Notes: generated by a model from the letters alone, not told the origin. Shown: positions 8,956 to 17,994, counted from the stretch's first letter. The stretch is 64,000 bases of DNA from DATJGR01 sp963787045 (GCA_963787045.1 CAWBBR010000010.1:124001-188000); one strand, 5' to 3'. Numbers and translations: made by a program.

Positions 8956-9885
8956 ATGTTCAGCCCAACGCGCACCGTCATCGACGCTTTCGTGGAGTGC
9001 CTGATTACAACCTTCGAAAAGGCGTATCCGGGCGCGCAAAGGGCGCAGTCCGGTCTCCTCGAGCAAAGCGCACGAATGGCGCTCGAGTCGCTGACCAATT
9101 CCGACTGCAGCTATCACGACCTGAACCACACGATCATGGTCACCGATGTCGGGCAGTCGATTTTGTGGGGGCGCCTCACTTCGCAGGGCGACGTCACCGC
9201 GCACGACTGGCTGCACGCGATCCTCGCGATGCTCTACCACGACGTCGGATTCATCCGCGGAATTCTCAAAGGCGATCGCGGCGGCCGGTACATCGTCAAC
9301 GAATTCGGCGACACGGTTGCTCCTCCGGCCGGCGCCACGGACGCCTACATGGCGCCGTATCACGTGTCGCGAAGCTGTCTGTTCGTGAAGGAACGTTTTG
9401 CGACCGAAACCCTCGTCGATGCCGGCACGCTGATTCACCACATCGAGATGACGCGTTTTCCGGTGCCGCGCGATGCGTTCTATCAGCGCGTCGGAGATTT
9501 CGCGGGCCTGGTGCGCGCGGCCGACCTGATCGGTCAGATGGCAGATCCGCAGTACATCCAGAAGCTGTCGAAGCTGTTCATGGAATTCACGGAGACAGGC
9601 GAAGCGGAGCGGCTCGGCTACGACAATCCGGGCGCGTTGCGCGCCGACTATCCGGCGTTCTTCTTCGAGCGCGTCCGTCCGTATATTTCGGAAGGTCTGC
9701 GTTTTCTACGCAAGACGCAGGAAGGTCAGCTGTGGATCGCGAATCTGTTCAGCCACGTCTATAGCGAGCAACAGAGCGAGCCGTCCTACGGACCGGAACG
9801 CCGGCAGCGCGACGATCCGGGTGGCGACCAACGACGCCGCGCAGGCGACCGCGTTGGTCCGCAGATCGCCGTCAGCAACAGCTGA
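8956..9885 (+). CDS. HD-domain metal-dependent phosphohydrolase-like protein
   Basis: This 309-residue protein shows spaced histidine/aspartate residues typical of HD phosphohydrolases: CSYHDLNHTIMV (about 57), HDWLHAILAMLYHDVGF (about 85-98), a further HV about 140 and LIHHIEMTRFP (about 160). Some uncharacterised bacterial HD proteins share this layout, unlike HD-GYP proteins. The C-terminal 35 residues are polar and low in complexity (PERRQRDDPGGDQRRR). ATG 8956 is used although it lacks a strong Shine-Dalgarno; the frame is open upstream to 8785. A nucleotide phosphohydrolase role is family inference only. Confidence 0.7.
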   Translation: MFSPTRTVIDAFVECLITTFEKAYPGAQRAQSGLLEQSARMALESLTNSDCSYHDLNHTIMVTDVGQSILWGRLTSQGDVTAHDWLHAILAMLYHDVGFIRGILKGDRGGRYIVNEFGDTVAPPAGATDAYMAPYHVSRSCLFVKERFATETLVDAGTLIHHIEMTRFPVPRDAFYQRVGDFAGLVRAADLIGQMADPQYIQKLSKLFMEFTETGEAERLGYDNPGALRADYPAFFFERVRPYISEGLRFLRKTQEGQLWIANLFSHVYSEQQSEPSYGPERRQRDDPGGDQRRRAGDRVGPQIAVSNS

Positions 9886-9903
9886 CGGGTCGACCCGCGT
9901 TTC

Positions 9904-10092
9904 TCAGAAACGCTCCATCGCGAAAAACACCACCGCGAAGATGATCGGCAACAGCACGACCGCATAGGTCGCGAGGTTGAGCACGTCGTTCTGGCGATCG
10001 TCGCCGTGCAGCCGGAACACATTGCCCAGCGAAAGCCAGATCGCACCGGACACGATCGTCGTCAACACCATTGTCAGAATCGCGGCGGCCAC
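9904..10092 (-). CDS. Small two-helix membrane protein
   Basis: A 62-residue hydrophobic protein has two predicted membrane helices (AILTMVLTTIVSGAIWLSLG and ATYAVVLLPIIFAVVFFAM) joined by a charged loop containing RLHGDDRQND. The start is a GTG at 10092 preceded by a GGGG-type site about 10 nt away. I recognise no family. Coding character is supported by the clean two-helix hydrophobicity pattern and by its fit between two flanking plus-strand genes. It is convergent with the HD-domain gene. Confidence 0.55.
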   Translation of the reverse strand: MAAAILTMVLTTIVSGAIWLSLGNVFRLHGDDRQNDVLNLATYAVVLLPIIFAVVFFAMERF

Positions 10093-10153
10093 TGCTCAAA
10101 TCCCCATTTCAAACGCGGACTATACTTTCGGCGTGTTCCCCTCGCCGCGCATC

Positions 10154-10615
10154 ATGCCGCAATCGACACCGCTGCACCGCCACGTACTCGTCAGATGCGA
10201 AGTCGTCAATCGAGACAGCGTCGCGAGCATCCGATTCGTCGAGCAGGACCACTTCCGGCTGTGGCAATACATGATGGCGAACAAACACGACTTGATCGTG
10301 CAGAGTGCCGCCCCGTGTCTGTGGCTGCCGGAGGCCGAATACGCGGCGAACGCCACCGTGTTCGACAACGCCGGTTCGTGTGAAGCGGTCACCCGCCTCA
10401 CGTTCGCGGTGTACGACCAGGAATCCGGCCTGTGCAACACGCTGCAACGCTTCGTCCCGCTTGCTGAAACCGATCAACTGAGCGAACTGTTGTTGCGTCG
10501 CATATCGCCGGACATCAGCGGCAGCGACGATTTCGTGATGGAGCAACAGCGCGGGTATGCCGTCATCAAGGCCGGCGCCGATGTCACGCGACTCGGTTTC
10601 CCGCTCGGGTTCTGA
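10154..10615 (+). CDS. Hypothetical protein, 153 residues
   Basis: The protein starts MPQSTPLHRHVLVRCEVVN and has no signal peptide or membrane helix. It contains alternating strand-like segments (ASIRFVEQDHFRLWQYM, EAVTRLTFAVYDQ, GYAVIKAGADVTRLGF), suggesting a small alpha/beta cytoplasmic domain. I do not recognise the family. ATG 10154 is the first convincing start; a GTG at 10133 in the same frame is possible. It is divergent from the two-helix membrane protein gene and convergent with the SDR gene. Confidence 0.6.
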   Translation: MPQSTPLHRHVLVRCEVVNRDSVASIRFVEQDHFRLWQYMMANKHDLIVQSAAPCLWLPEAEYAANATVFDNAGSCEAVTRLTFAVYDQESGLCNTLQRFVPLAETDQLSELLLRRISPDISGSDDFVMEQQRGYAVIKAGADVTRLGFPLGF

Positions 10616-10633
10616 CGCGAGCCGAGCGAACCA

Positions 10634-11506
10634 TTACTGCTGCGACAACTGCAGCATGTTGCGCGGTTGCGCACCCGTGAGATCTGAGATCTTTGCGTAG
10701 CTGTCGGCGATGTCGTCGACCGATGCGTCCGTACCCAGATCGACACCGGCATTCTCCACCAGACACGCGATCGAATAGCGCCCACCGGCAGCTTGCATGA
10801 TGACGCCGTTCGGCGCCTTTTCGCTGCACAGGAACAGCACTGCAGGCGTAACCAGTTCGGGTCCGAGACGCTTGAGCGCCTCTGCGGGCATCAGGCTTTC
10901 GGTCATTCGCGTTGCCGCCACCGGGGCAATCGCGTTCGTGAATACGTTGTTCTTCGCGCCTTCGATCTTGAGCGAATTCATGAATCCGACCAGCGACAGT
11001 TTCGCCGAACCGTAGTTGGTCTGGCCGAAGTTGCCGTAGAGACCCGACGGCGACGTCGTCATCACGATGCGGCCATAACCCTGGTCGCGCATGATCGGCC
11101 ACACCTCTTTCGTGCACAGCACCGAACCCATGAGGTGCACTTCGACGACGGCGCGAAAGTCGTCCATCGTCATCTTCGTGAAGCTCTTGTCGCGCAGGAT
11201 GCCGGCGTTGTTGATCAGGATGTCGACGCGGCCCCACGCCTTCATCGCGTCTTCGACCATGCTCTTCGCGCCGCGCGCGTCCGAAACCGAACCACCGTTT
11301 GCGATCGCCTGGCCACCAGCTTGCTTGATCTCATCGACGACATTCGCCGCCGCTTCGGACGAACCACCGGTGCCGTCCATCGCGCCACCCAGGTCGTTCA
11401 CTACGACCTTGGCGCCGAGTTTGGCGAGTTCAACGGCGTGACAACGCCCGAGGCCGCCGCCTGCACCGGTCACGATTGCAACGCGGCCTTCGAAATTGAT
11501 CGTCAT
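10634..11506 (-). CDS. SDR dehydrogenase, HSD17B4/MFE-2-like (3-hydroxyacyl-CoA dehydrogenase)
   Basis: The 290-residue protein has the SDR cofactor motif TGAGGGLG (14-21), the insertion VVNDLGGAMDGTGGSSEAA typical of the multifunctional-enzyme type 2 dehydrogenase, NNAG, a catalytic Ser in TTSPSGLYGNFG and the YxxxK pair in TNYGSAKL. This subfamily oxidises 3-hydroxyacyl-CoA, including branched and steroid side-chain acyl-CoAs, with NAD+. It sits upstream of nothing but downstream of the carboxyltransferase, hydratase and carrier genes on the same strand, which fits a shared acyl-CoA pathway. The length is normal for a stand-alone version. Confidence 0.85.
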   Translation of the reverse strand: MTINFEGRVAIVTGAGGGLGRCHAVELAKLGAKVVVNDLGGAMDGTGGSSEAAANVVDEIKQAGGQAIANGGSVSDARGAKSMVEDAMKAWGRVDILINNAGILRDKSFTKMTMDDFRAVVEVHLMGSVLCTKEVWPIMRDQGYGRIVMTTSPSGLYGNFGQTNYGSAKLSLVGFMNSLKIEGAKNNVFTNAIAPVAATRMTESLMPAEALKRLGPELVTPAVLFLCSEKAPNGVIMQAAGGRYSIACLVENAGVDLGTDASVDDIADSYAKISDLTGAQPRNMLQLSQQ

Positions 11507-11585
11507 CTGGATGCTCCAATGTCCGGAAAAATCAAACGCGCGATTCTACACGTATCGGCGGAATCTGAACGCAGCGCCGGAGCCT

Positions 11586-13139
11586 TTAGGGGCGCATCGG
11601 AAACGCGGTTGGACCGATGAGGGTGGCTAGCGATGGCTGGATCCATTCGATCCATCGACACAGCGTTGCACGCGTCTCGCGCGGATCGATCAGTTCGTGT
11701 ACCGCGAACGATTCCGCGCGCGGAAACGGCGATCGCGCGTCCTTCAGCTGCCGTTCCAACTCGGCCCGTTTGGCGTCCGGATCACTCGCGGCCTCGATTT
11801 CCCGATGGAATGCCACCGCAACGCCGCCTTCGATCGGCAGCGGACCCGACTCCGCGGATGGCCACGCCAGCACGTACGCGTTCGGTGCGTAGTGAGCCGC
11901 GGTCGCGACGCCGAATCCCTTGTGAATCTGGATCGACGCCCACGGGACCGTGGCCTGCGCAGCCGCTGCAACCGCCGCCATCCCGAATCGGATCGTGCCG
12001 GCTCGTTCCGCCTCCGGGCCGATCATGAAGCCGGGTTGATCGATCAGATTGACCACCGGGACGTGAAACGTGTCGCACGTTTCGACGAACCGCCGATACT
12101 TTTGCGCCGCGGCCGCGGTCATCGCCCCTGCGTAATGTCGGCAGTCGTTTGCCAGTACTCCGACGCTCTGTCCGGAAAGACGCGCAAAACCGCAGATCTG
12201 ACTCGGCCCGAAGGTCGCCCCGATCTCGAAGAACGAACCTCGATCCATCACGAGCGCGATGATGCGGCGCATGTCGAACGGCGCATTCGAGTCGCGCGGC
12301 ACGATCGACAGAAGCTCCTGCTCGGCGCGTGCGGGGTCGTCGTCGCACGCGATACGCGGCGTGCGTTCCCACACGTTCGACGGCAGGAACGACAGGAAGC
12401 GCCGCATCTGGTTGAACGCGTCCTGCTCGTCTTCCGCGACGTTGTCGATAACGCCGCTTTTCGCGTGAATCTCCACGCCACCGAGTTCTTCCTTCGTGCG
12501 TTTGACGCCGAGCGCACGCTCGACCAAGGCGGGTCCGCCAATCAGTACTTGCGCGGTGTGTCGTGTCATCAGCGCGAAATGCGACGCGACCAGACGTCCG
12601 GCCGGAAACCCCGCAACCGCGCCGAGTGCCGCAGACGCAATCGGCACCTGTCCGAGCGCATCGGCGATCACCTTGAAGCGCGGTTCGGCAAATACCGGCT
12701 CACCGACGGTCCCTCCTTTGCGACCGCCTCCGCGCACGCTGCCGCCGCCACCTTCGAGGAGCCGGATCAGCGGAACGCGATATTGGAGCGCGAGGTGTTC
12801 GGCGTAGACGCTTTTGCGCAGGCCCGCTGCATTCGGCGAGCCGCCTTTCAGCGTGAAGTCTTCACCGCCAACGACGATGCGACGCCCCGACACTTTGCCG
12901 AAGCCGACCACATAGTTTGCGGGAACGTAGTCGTTGATCTCGCCGTTGTCGGCGTAGTCGGGGATGGCGGTGGCGCGGCCGTGTTCTTCGAACGAGTCGG
13001 CGTCCAGCAGCGCGGTGATCCGCTCTCTTATGGTCAGACGACCGCGCGCGTGTTGCCTGGCGATCGCCTCTTTGCCGCCCTGCCGCAACGCCAATCGACG
13101 GCGTCGCTCCAGGTCTTCGACTTCAGATTCCCACGACAT
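11586..13139 (-). CDS. Acyl-CoA carboxylase carboxyltransferase (beta) subunit
   Basis: This 517-residue protein has the two crotonase-like halves of biotin-dependent carboxyltransferases: RLTIRERITALLD, GEDFTLKGGS and RLLEGGGGSVRGGG in the first half, then GVLANDCRHYAGAMT, VNLIDQPGFMIGPEAE and IQIHKGFGVA in the second. The family carboxylates propionyl-, methylcrotonyl- or geranyl-CoA with a biotin carrier. The small biotinyl carrier at 14.1 kb is a likely partner, but no biotin carboxylase subunit is in the window. The downstream ECH and SDR genes suggest a terpenoid or branched-chain acyl-CoA substrate (inference). Confidence 0.87.
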   Translation of the reverse strand: MSWESEVEDLERRRRLALRQGGKEAIARQHARGRLTIRERITALLDADSFEEHGRATAIPDYADNGEINDYVPANYVVGFGKVSGRRIVVGGEDFTLKGGSPNAAGLRKSVYAEHLALQYRVPLIRLLEGGGGSVRGGGRKGGTVGEPVFAEPRFKVIADALGQVPIASAALGAVAGFPAGRLVASHFALMTRHTAQVLIGGPALVERALGVKRTKEELGGVEIHAKSGVIDNVAEDEQDAFNQMRRFLSFLPSNVWERTPRIACDDDPARAEQELLSIVPRDSNAPFDMRRIIALVMDRGSFFEIGATFGPSQICGFARLSGQSVGVLANDCRHYAGAMTAAAAQKYRRFVETCDTFHVPVVNLIDQPGFMIGPEAERAGTIRFGMAAVAAAAQATVPWASIQIHKGFGVATAAHYAPNAYVLAWPSAESGPLPIEGGVAVAFHREIEAASDPDAKRAELERQLKDARSPFPRAESFAVHELIDPRETRATLCRWIEWIQPSLATLIGPTAFPMRP

Positions 13140-13165
13140 CCCAACGACTCAGCGCGGGGGCGAGA

Positions 13166-13984
13166 TCAGGACGGGTTCTTGAACGCCGGCGCGCGCTTCT
13201 CGAAGTTCGCTTTCACCGCTTCGATCTGGTTCGACGTTCCGATCAGCGCGCCCTGCAGCGACTGCTCGAGTTCGAGGCCGGTGGCCGGATCGGCGTGCCA
13301 TGCCACTTCGAAGAGGCGCTTCGCGGCGCGAATCGCATCGGGCGATTTCCCGGCGATTTCGCGCGCCAGTTCGAGCGCCGCCTGCAACGGATCATCCGCA
13401 ACGCGCGTTACCAACCCGAGCGCTTTTGCTTCGGTACCGCTGAGAACGCGACCGCTGAACGTCAACTCCTTGGCGACGTCGAGCGGCACGAGATCGCGCA
13501 ACGTCTGCGTCAGCGACATGTCCGGGATGAGCCCCCACTTGATCTCCATCACCGAGAGCTTGGCATCCGGCGACGCAATGCGGATGTCGGCGCCCAGCGC
13601 AATCTGACAGCCGCCGCCGTAGGCGACGCCGTGAATGGCGGCGATGACCGGTACCGGCAAGCGTTTCCAGATCATCGCCGGCCGCTGCGCACGATTCTCG
13701 GGTTGATCTGCAGAACGCTGAAACAGCGTTCCGGTGCTCGCACGCGGCGCACGTTCCGAACTTCCGGCCATGCCCTGAAAGCTCGAGAAATCGAGACCGG
13801 CACAAAAGCCTCGACCGTTACCGGACAAAACGATCACACGCACGTCTTTCGCATCGCGCAGCGATTCGCCGGCTTCGATGATCGCCTCGAACATTTCGCC
13901 GCTCAGCGCGTTGTATTTGTCCGGCCGGTTCAAACGAACGTCTGCGACGCCGTCGGTTTTGGTAATGGTGACGAGATCGGACAT
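13166..13984 (-). CDS. Enoyl-CoA hydratase/isomerase family protein
   Basis: The 272-residue crotonase-fold protein has the oxyanion-hole strands FCAGLDFSSF and IHGVAYGGGCQIALGADIR and the later helix WGLIPDMSLTQTLRDLV. The usual hydratase Glu at the second acid position is not obvious: IPDMS replaces the common G-x-x-P-G-x-G stretch. An isomerase or other crotonase reaction is therefore possible. The start at 13984 is chosen for GGGAG just upstream and homology from VTITKTDGVADVRLNRPD. It is 26 nt upstream of the carboxyltransferase start and likely co-transcribed. Confidence 0.83.
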   Translation of the reverse strand: MSDLVTITKTDGVADVRLNRPDKYNALSGEMFEAIIEAGESLRDAKDVRVIVLSGNGRGFCAGLDFSSFQGMAGSSERAPRASTGTLFQRSADQPENRAQRPAMIWKRLPVPVIAAIHGVAYGGGCQIALGADIRIASPDAKLSVMEIKWGLIPDMSLTQTLRDLVPLDVAKELTFSGRVLSGTEAKALGLVTRVADDPLQAALELAREIAGKSPDAIRAAKRLFEVAWHADPATGLELEQSLQGALIGTSNQIEAVKANFEKRAPAFKNPS

Positions 13985-14065
13985 GGCTCCCCCTGTCTTT
14001 GAAATACGCTGAATCTTCGAGGGCGCGAGTCTGACACACCGTTCCGGGTGTGACAAAACGAGCGG

Positions 14066-14284
14066 TCAAGCGATGACGACGAGGACTTGTCCCTCTTCGA
14101 CGACGTCCTGCGGGCGAACCAGCAACTCCGAAACGCGGCCGGCGACGGGACTCTCGAGTGGAATCTCCATCTTCATCGACTCGAGAATGATCAGCACATC
14201 GCCCTCGGCGACCTGATCGCCGACGTTGACGATGACTTTCCAGACGTTGCCGGTCACTTCCGATTCGACGCGACGATTCGCCAT
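14066..14284 (-). CDS. Biotinyl/lipoyl carrier protein (acyl-CoA carboxylase BCCP-like)
   Basis: A 72-residue single domain has the biotin-attachment motif ESMKME (lysine about residue 38) flanked by the symmetric beta-barrel strands GNVWKVIVNVGDQVAEGD and GRVSELLVRPQDVVEEG. It is a stand-alone carrier, as found in some split acyl-CoA carboxylases. The most likely partner is the carboxyltransferase encoded at 11.6-13.1 kb in the same direction. ATG 14284 is just 6 nt from the end of the upstream gene. The motif ESMKME instead of EAMKM favours biotin over lipoate only weakly. Confidence 0.85.
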   Translation of the reverse strand: MANRRVESEVTGNVWKVIVNVGDQVAEGDVLIILESMKMEIPLESPVAGRVSELLVRPQDVVEEGQVLVVIA

Positions 14285-14289
14285 TGCGA

Positions 14290-15030
14290 TCACCCCTCGA
14301 GCTGCGACTGGAACTGGTTCATGTCGAAATAGTCGCGCCACGCTTTGATCTTGCCGTTCGCGACCTCGAACGTACCCATGACCGGCAACGCGATCCATTT
14401 GCCGTTGATCATGAAGCGGTCGACCCGCTCGGTGAGCACCACGCCGTCGGTGCCTTCCACCAGATGGAGCACCGTCCAGTCGACCTTGCTCGACATGCCC
14501 ATGAATTGCTGGATGACTTCACGTATCGCTTTTTCACCGGTAACCGGCGCGACCGGAATGTTGTGGTACACCGACTCATCGGTGAAGTGACTCATGATCC
14601 GCGCCATGTCGCTCGCGTTGAATGCATCTACCAGACCCGACACGACCTTGCTTGCGTTTCCCATTGCCTCGCCTCCCTCACGCTGACTCTGAACCCGCTC
14701 CACATATCTGACGTACTCGCGCCACGCTGCCTCGAAGCCCCCGAGACCGCGCGGCTTCGTTCGGCTGGTCGTGCGCCCATCGCGCACCGCATCACCGATG
14801 ATTGTGTGAATCGCTTTCGCATCGGCCGGCGCGACAATCACCTCGAACATATCGGTCTGAGCGCCACCGAGATGATCGCTCGGTTTCTCCAGCGGCGGTG
14901 CACGCATCGCAGCTGCAAGCGCCTCGCGCAACCGCGCTTCGGACGACAGCAACTCGAGGCACTCCTCCAGCATCCAGCGCGAGAACATCTGCGGCGAATC
15001 GCACAGCCGCTTGTACTCGTCCCACTCCAT
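14290..15030 (-). CDS. Limonene-1,2-epoxide hydrolase/NTF2-like protein with N-terminal extension (possibly two genes)
   Basis: The reading frame encodes 246 residues. Residues 123-246 form an NTF2/SnoaL-like cone resembling limonene-1,2-epoxide hydrolase (VSGLVDAFNASDMARIMSHF, KWIALPVMGTFEVANGKIKAWRDYFDM). Residues 1-122 are a different helical region I do not recognise. A strong GGAGGCGAGG ribosome site lies directly before the internal ATG at 14664, and a TGA occurs one frame away just before it. This suggests two adjacent genes joined by an indel: an unknown protein of about 120 residues and a 124-residue hydrolase-like protein. The domain lies beside acyl-CoA genes, consistent with terpenoid or steroid-type catabolism. 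Confidence 0.65.
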   Translation of the reverse strand: MEWDEYKRLCDSPQMFSRWMLEECLELLSSEARLREALAAAMRAPPLEKPSDHLGGAQTDMFEVIVAPADAKAIHTIIGDAVRDGRTTSRTKPRGLGGFEAAWREYVRYVERVQSQREGGEAMGNASKVVSGLVDAFNASDMARIMSHFTDESVYHNIPVAPVTGEKAIREVIQQFMGMSSKVDWTVLHLVEGTDGVVLTERVDRFMINGKWIALPVMGTFEVANGKIKAWRDYFDMNQFQSQLEG

Positions 15031-15045
15031 CGGCGGAGCCTGCCG

Positions 15046-15979
15046 TCAGAAACGTTCGAGGTCGATCGCAGAATCGGTCAAGCGACGATACGCCTCGAGG
15101 TAACGCGCGAGACTGTTCTGCACCACATCGTCCGGAAGCGCCGGCCCTGGAGGCGTTTTGTTCCACCGTGCCGTCCTTCACCAACGTTTCCAGATAGTCG
15201 CGCACGTATTGCTTGTCGAAACTCGGCTGCTCGCCGCCTGGACGCCACTCGTCGGCAGGCCAGAAACGCGAGCTGTCGGGCGTGAAGATCTCGTCGACCA
15301 GCAACGGCGATGTCTCTCCGGCGATCTGTCCGAATTCGAATTTGGTGTCCGCCAGAATGATGCCGCGCTGCATCGCGTAAGCGGCCGCGCGCTTGTACAA
15401 ATCGAGCGTCGTGTCCCGCAACCAGCGCATCAGATCGGTGCCGACGATATCGGCGCCTTGTTCGAAGCTGATGTTCTCGTCGTGGCCGGTCTCAGGCTTC
15501 GTCGACGGCGTGAAGATCGGTTCGGGAAGCCGATCGCCGTTGCGTAGTCCCTTCGGTAACGCAATGCCGCACACGGCGCCGGTCTTCTGATAGTCCTTCC
15601 AACCGCTGCCCGTGATATAGCCGCGCGCGATGCACTCGATCGGCACCACATCGACCTTGCGACACAACATGATGCGGCCGGCGAGCGCCGTGCGTTCTGC
15701 AGCGGTGAGTCCCGGTACGTCGGCGATGTCCGTCGAGATCAGATGGTGTTTCACGCTGCTCGCGAAATGATCGAACCAGAAGCGCGAGATCTGCGTGAGC
15801 ACGATGCCTTTGCCGGGCAGTCCGTTCGCCATCACCACGTCGAACGCGCTGATGCGATCGGTGGCCACGATCAACACGCCGGGTTCGCCGTTCGAGAGCG
15901 TTACCGAATAGATGTCTCTCACCTTTCCGGATCGACGATCGGGAAGCGAGAGGTTCGTCGTCATCAATGCTGTGCGCAT
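15046..15979 (-). CDS. purC: Phosphoribosylaminoimidazole-succinocarboxamide synthase (frameshifted near the 3' end)
   Basis: PurC (SAICAR synthetase) ligates aspartate to CAIR in purine synthesis using ATP. Family blocks are SGKVRDIYSV, LIVATDRISAFDVVM, VVPIECIARGYITGSGW, ADTKFEFGQ and LVDEIFTPDSSRFWPADEW. The frame breaks at about 15150 (after DGTVEQ). The correct C-terminus continues one frame over as KTPPGPALPDDVVQNSLARY and ends RRLTDSAIDLERF at 15046. The total span is 934 nt, so removing one base gives 310 residues, typical of the longer PurC type. This is a likely sequencing insertion because purC is normally essential for purine prototrophy. Confidence 0.9.
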
Positions 15980-15983
15980 AGCT

Positions 15984-16751
15984 CTACCTCGCCGTGCTTC
16001 CGCCGTCGGCCATGTAGACCGAACCCGTGATGAATGCGCTGTCGTCGCTCGCGAGGAACAACATCAGCTTTGCGATGTCGTCGGGCATTCCGTATCGCTG
16101 CATCGGGATCTGGCTTCTGATCGATTCCTTCGCCGCCGATGCATCGCCCGGCGCAATGCCCGCTTCGAGGCTGCGCATCATGCGCGTTTCCACCGGCGAC
16201 GGATTCACCGTGTTCACCCTGATCTTCATCGGCGCGCATTCGAGCGCGGCCGAACGCATCATGCCGATCACCGCGTGTTTGCTGGTGACATACGGCGAGA
16301 GGCCGGGCGCTCCGCCGACACCGGCTACCGACGACGTGATGATGATGCTGCCGCCGCCGCGCTTGGCGATCGCCGGAATCGCCGACTTCAATCCGAGCCA
16401 CACGCCTCTGACGTTCACCGCAATGACCTTGTCGAACGTCTCGACGTCGTACTCGGTGATCGGCTTGACGATCCCCTCGATTCCGGCGTTGGCGAGAAAG
16501 GTGTCGACGCCGCCGTAGCGCTCGGTGGCTATTCGAATGAACTTGTCGTTGTCGGCCGGATTCGTAACGTCGCCGACGCAGTAGCTCACGCGATTGCTGC
16601 CGATATCTTTCACCGCATCCTTCAACGCGGCTTCCGACAGATCGACGAGCAGCACGTTGGCGCCCTCAGACGAGAACAATCGGCCCGCGGCCCTGCCGAT
16701 TCCACCGGCGCCGCCGGTGATGACGGCCACCTTGTCGTTCAAGCGAGACAT
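15984..16751 (-). CDS. SDR family oxidoreductase
   Basis: The 255-residue classical short-chain dehydrogenase has TGGAGGIG (13-20), LANAG, a catalytic Ser in ITSSVAGVGGAPG and YVTSK for Tyr/Lys, and ends with the usual SVYMADGGSTA. The aspartate in VDLSEAAL after the second strand favours NAD+ over NADP+. The substrate is unknown; many members oxidise cyclic alcohols or steroids. It is 4 nt from purC and 13 nt from the PLP-enzyme gene, in the same direction. Confidence 0.87.
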   Translation of the reverse strand: MSRLNDKVAVITGGAGGIGRAAGRLFSSEGANVLLVDLSEAALKDAVKDIGSNRVSYCVGDVTNPADNDKFIRIATERYGGVDTFLANAGIEGIVKPITEYDVETFDKVIAVNVRGVWLGLKSAIPAIAKRGGGSIIITSSVAGVGGAPGLSPYVTSKHAVIGMMRSAALECAPMKIRVNTVNPSPVETRMMRSLEAGIAPGDASAAKESIRSQIPMQRYGMPDDIAKLMLFLASDDSAFITGSVYMADGGSTAR

Positions 16752-16764
16752 CGAGTTCCCCTCC

Positions 16765-17994
16765 TCATACTGCAGTGAGCGCCTGGTCGAAGTCGTCCAC
16801 CAGATCGTCGGTGTCTTCGATGCCGACCGAAATTCGAATCAGCGAATCCGCGATGCCCATGCTGGCGCGGCGTTCGGCACCCATTTCGTAGTAGATCGTG
16901 TGCGCGACCGGAATCGCGAGCGTGCGATTGTCTCCCAGATTGCTGGACTTGATCACGACATCGAGACGGTTCAGAAAATCGAACACGTCGATCTTCGGGT
17001 CCAGCTCGAAACTGAATAGCGCACCGGGGTGACGGAACAGGCGCTTTGCCAACGCGTGTTGAGGATGCGTCTCGAGTCCCGGATAGAACACCTTCGCGAC
17101 GCGCGGATCGCGCTCGAGCTTCTCCGCCAGTATTCGGGTGTTGCGACACTGCTGCTCGAGGCGCAACGCGAGCGTCTCCGCGCCGATCGCAACATGATGG
17201 GCCGCCTCCGGGGCGAGCGCCGCACCGAAGTCGCGCAGTCCTTTCTTCTTGATCTGCGTCAGACCCCACATCTGCGTATTGCCGTTGCGGTACTCGGACG
17301 CGATGTTCGGAAACCTCTGCCAATCGAATTGGCCCATTTCCGTGAGGCTGCCGCCAAGCACGTTTCCATGCCCCGCGATGTACTTCGTCAGCGCGTTCAC
17401 GACGATGCTCGCGGCAACAGTGCGCGGCTGAAACAGATAAGGCGACGTCATCGTGTTGTCCACGACATACACCAGACCTTTTCGCGCGCACAGTTCGCCA
17501 ATGGCTTCGAGATCCGCAACCTGCGTGCGCGGATTCGCGATCGTCTCCACGAACACCAAACGCGTATTCGGCTGGATCGCCGCGCTTACCGCTTCAACCG
17601 ACGTCGCGTCGACGAACGTCACCTCAACGCCGTGGTTGGCAAAGCTCGCAAACAGGCTGTTGGTGTTGCCGAACAGGAAGGCGCTGGACACGAAATGGTC
17701 GCCGGCACGCAGCAGCGCAAACAGCATCGTTCCGATCGCGCCCATTCCGGTGCTGAAACAGACCGACGCGAGGCCGCTCTCCATTTGCGTGATCTTGTGT
17801 TCGAGCGCCTCGACGGTGGGATTGATCTGCCGCGCGTACGAGTAGCCCTTCTGACGGCCTTGAAACACGGCCGCGAGGTCGCGCGCGTCTTCGTAACCAT
17901 ATGCGACGTTCGAATGCACCGGTTTGTGCAGCGATCCGTGCTCGATCGGGTTGCGTCGATCGGAATGGACAATCGTGGTGGTGAAGCCCGCCAT
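16765..17994 (-). CDS. Cys/Met-metabolism PLP-dependent enzyme (cystathionine gamma-synthase-type)
   Basis: This 409-residue protein belongs to fold-type I trans-sulfuration enzymes. It has the N-terminal YSYARQINPTVEALE, STGMGAIGTMLFALL, VVDNTMTSPYLFQP with the PLP-binding aspartate, and the Schiff-base lysine in NALTKYIAGHGN. The C-terminus ends with the family blocks SNLGDNRTLAIPVAHT and IRISVGIEDTDDLVDDF. It could be cystathionine gamma-synthase, O-acetylhomoserine sulfhydrylase or methionine gamma-lyase; the exact reaction is not decided by motifs. ATG 17994 is preferred over a TTG at 18024. A link to the MetR regulator at 8 kb is only a guess. Confidence 0.82.
   Translation of the reverse strand: MAGFTTTIVHSDRRNPIEHGSLHKPVHSNVAYGYEDARDLAAVFQGRQKGYSYARQINPTVEALEHKITQMESGLASVCFSTGMGAIGTMLFALLRAGDHFVSSAFLFGNTNSLFASFANHGVEVTFVDATSVEAVSAAIQPNTRLVFVETIANPRTQVADLEAIGELCARKGLVYVVDNTMTSPYLFQPRTVAASIVVNALTKYIAGHGNVLGGSLTEMGQFDWQRFPNIASEYRNGNTQMWGLTQIKKKGLRDFGAALAPEAAHHVAIGAETLALRLEQQCRNTRILAEKLERDPRVAKVFYPGLETHPQHALAKRLFRHPGALFSFELDPKIDVFDFLNRLDVVIKSSNLGDNRTLAIPVAHTIYYEMGAERRASMGIADSLIRISVGIEDTDDLVDDFDQALTAV

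Noticed and set aside
11697..13607. Plus-strand frame of 636 codons opposite the carboxyltransferase and hydratase genes
   Set aside because: Antisense to two well-supported conserved genes, with shadow-type composition and no domain signal.
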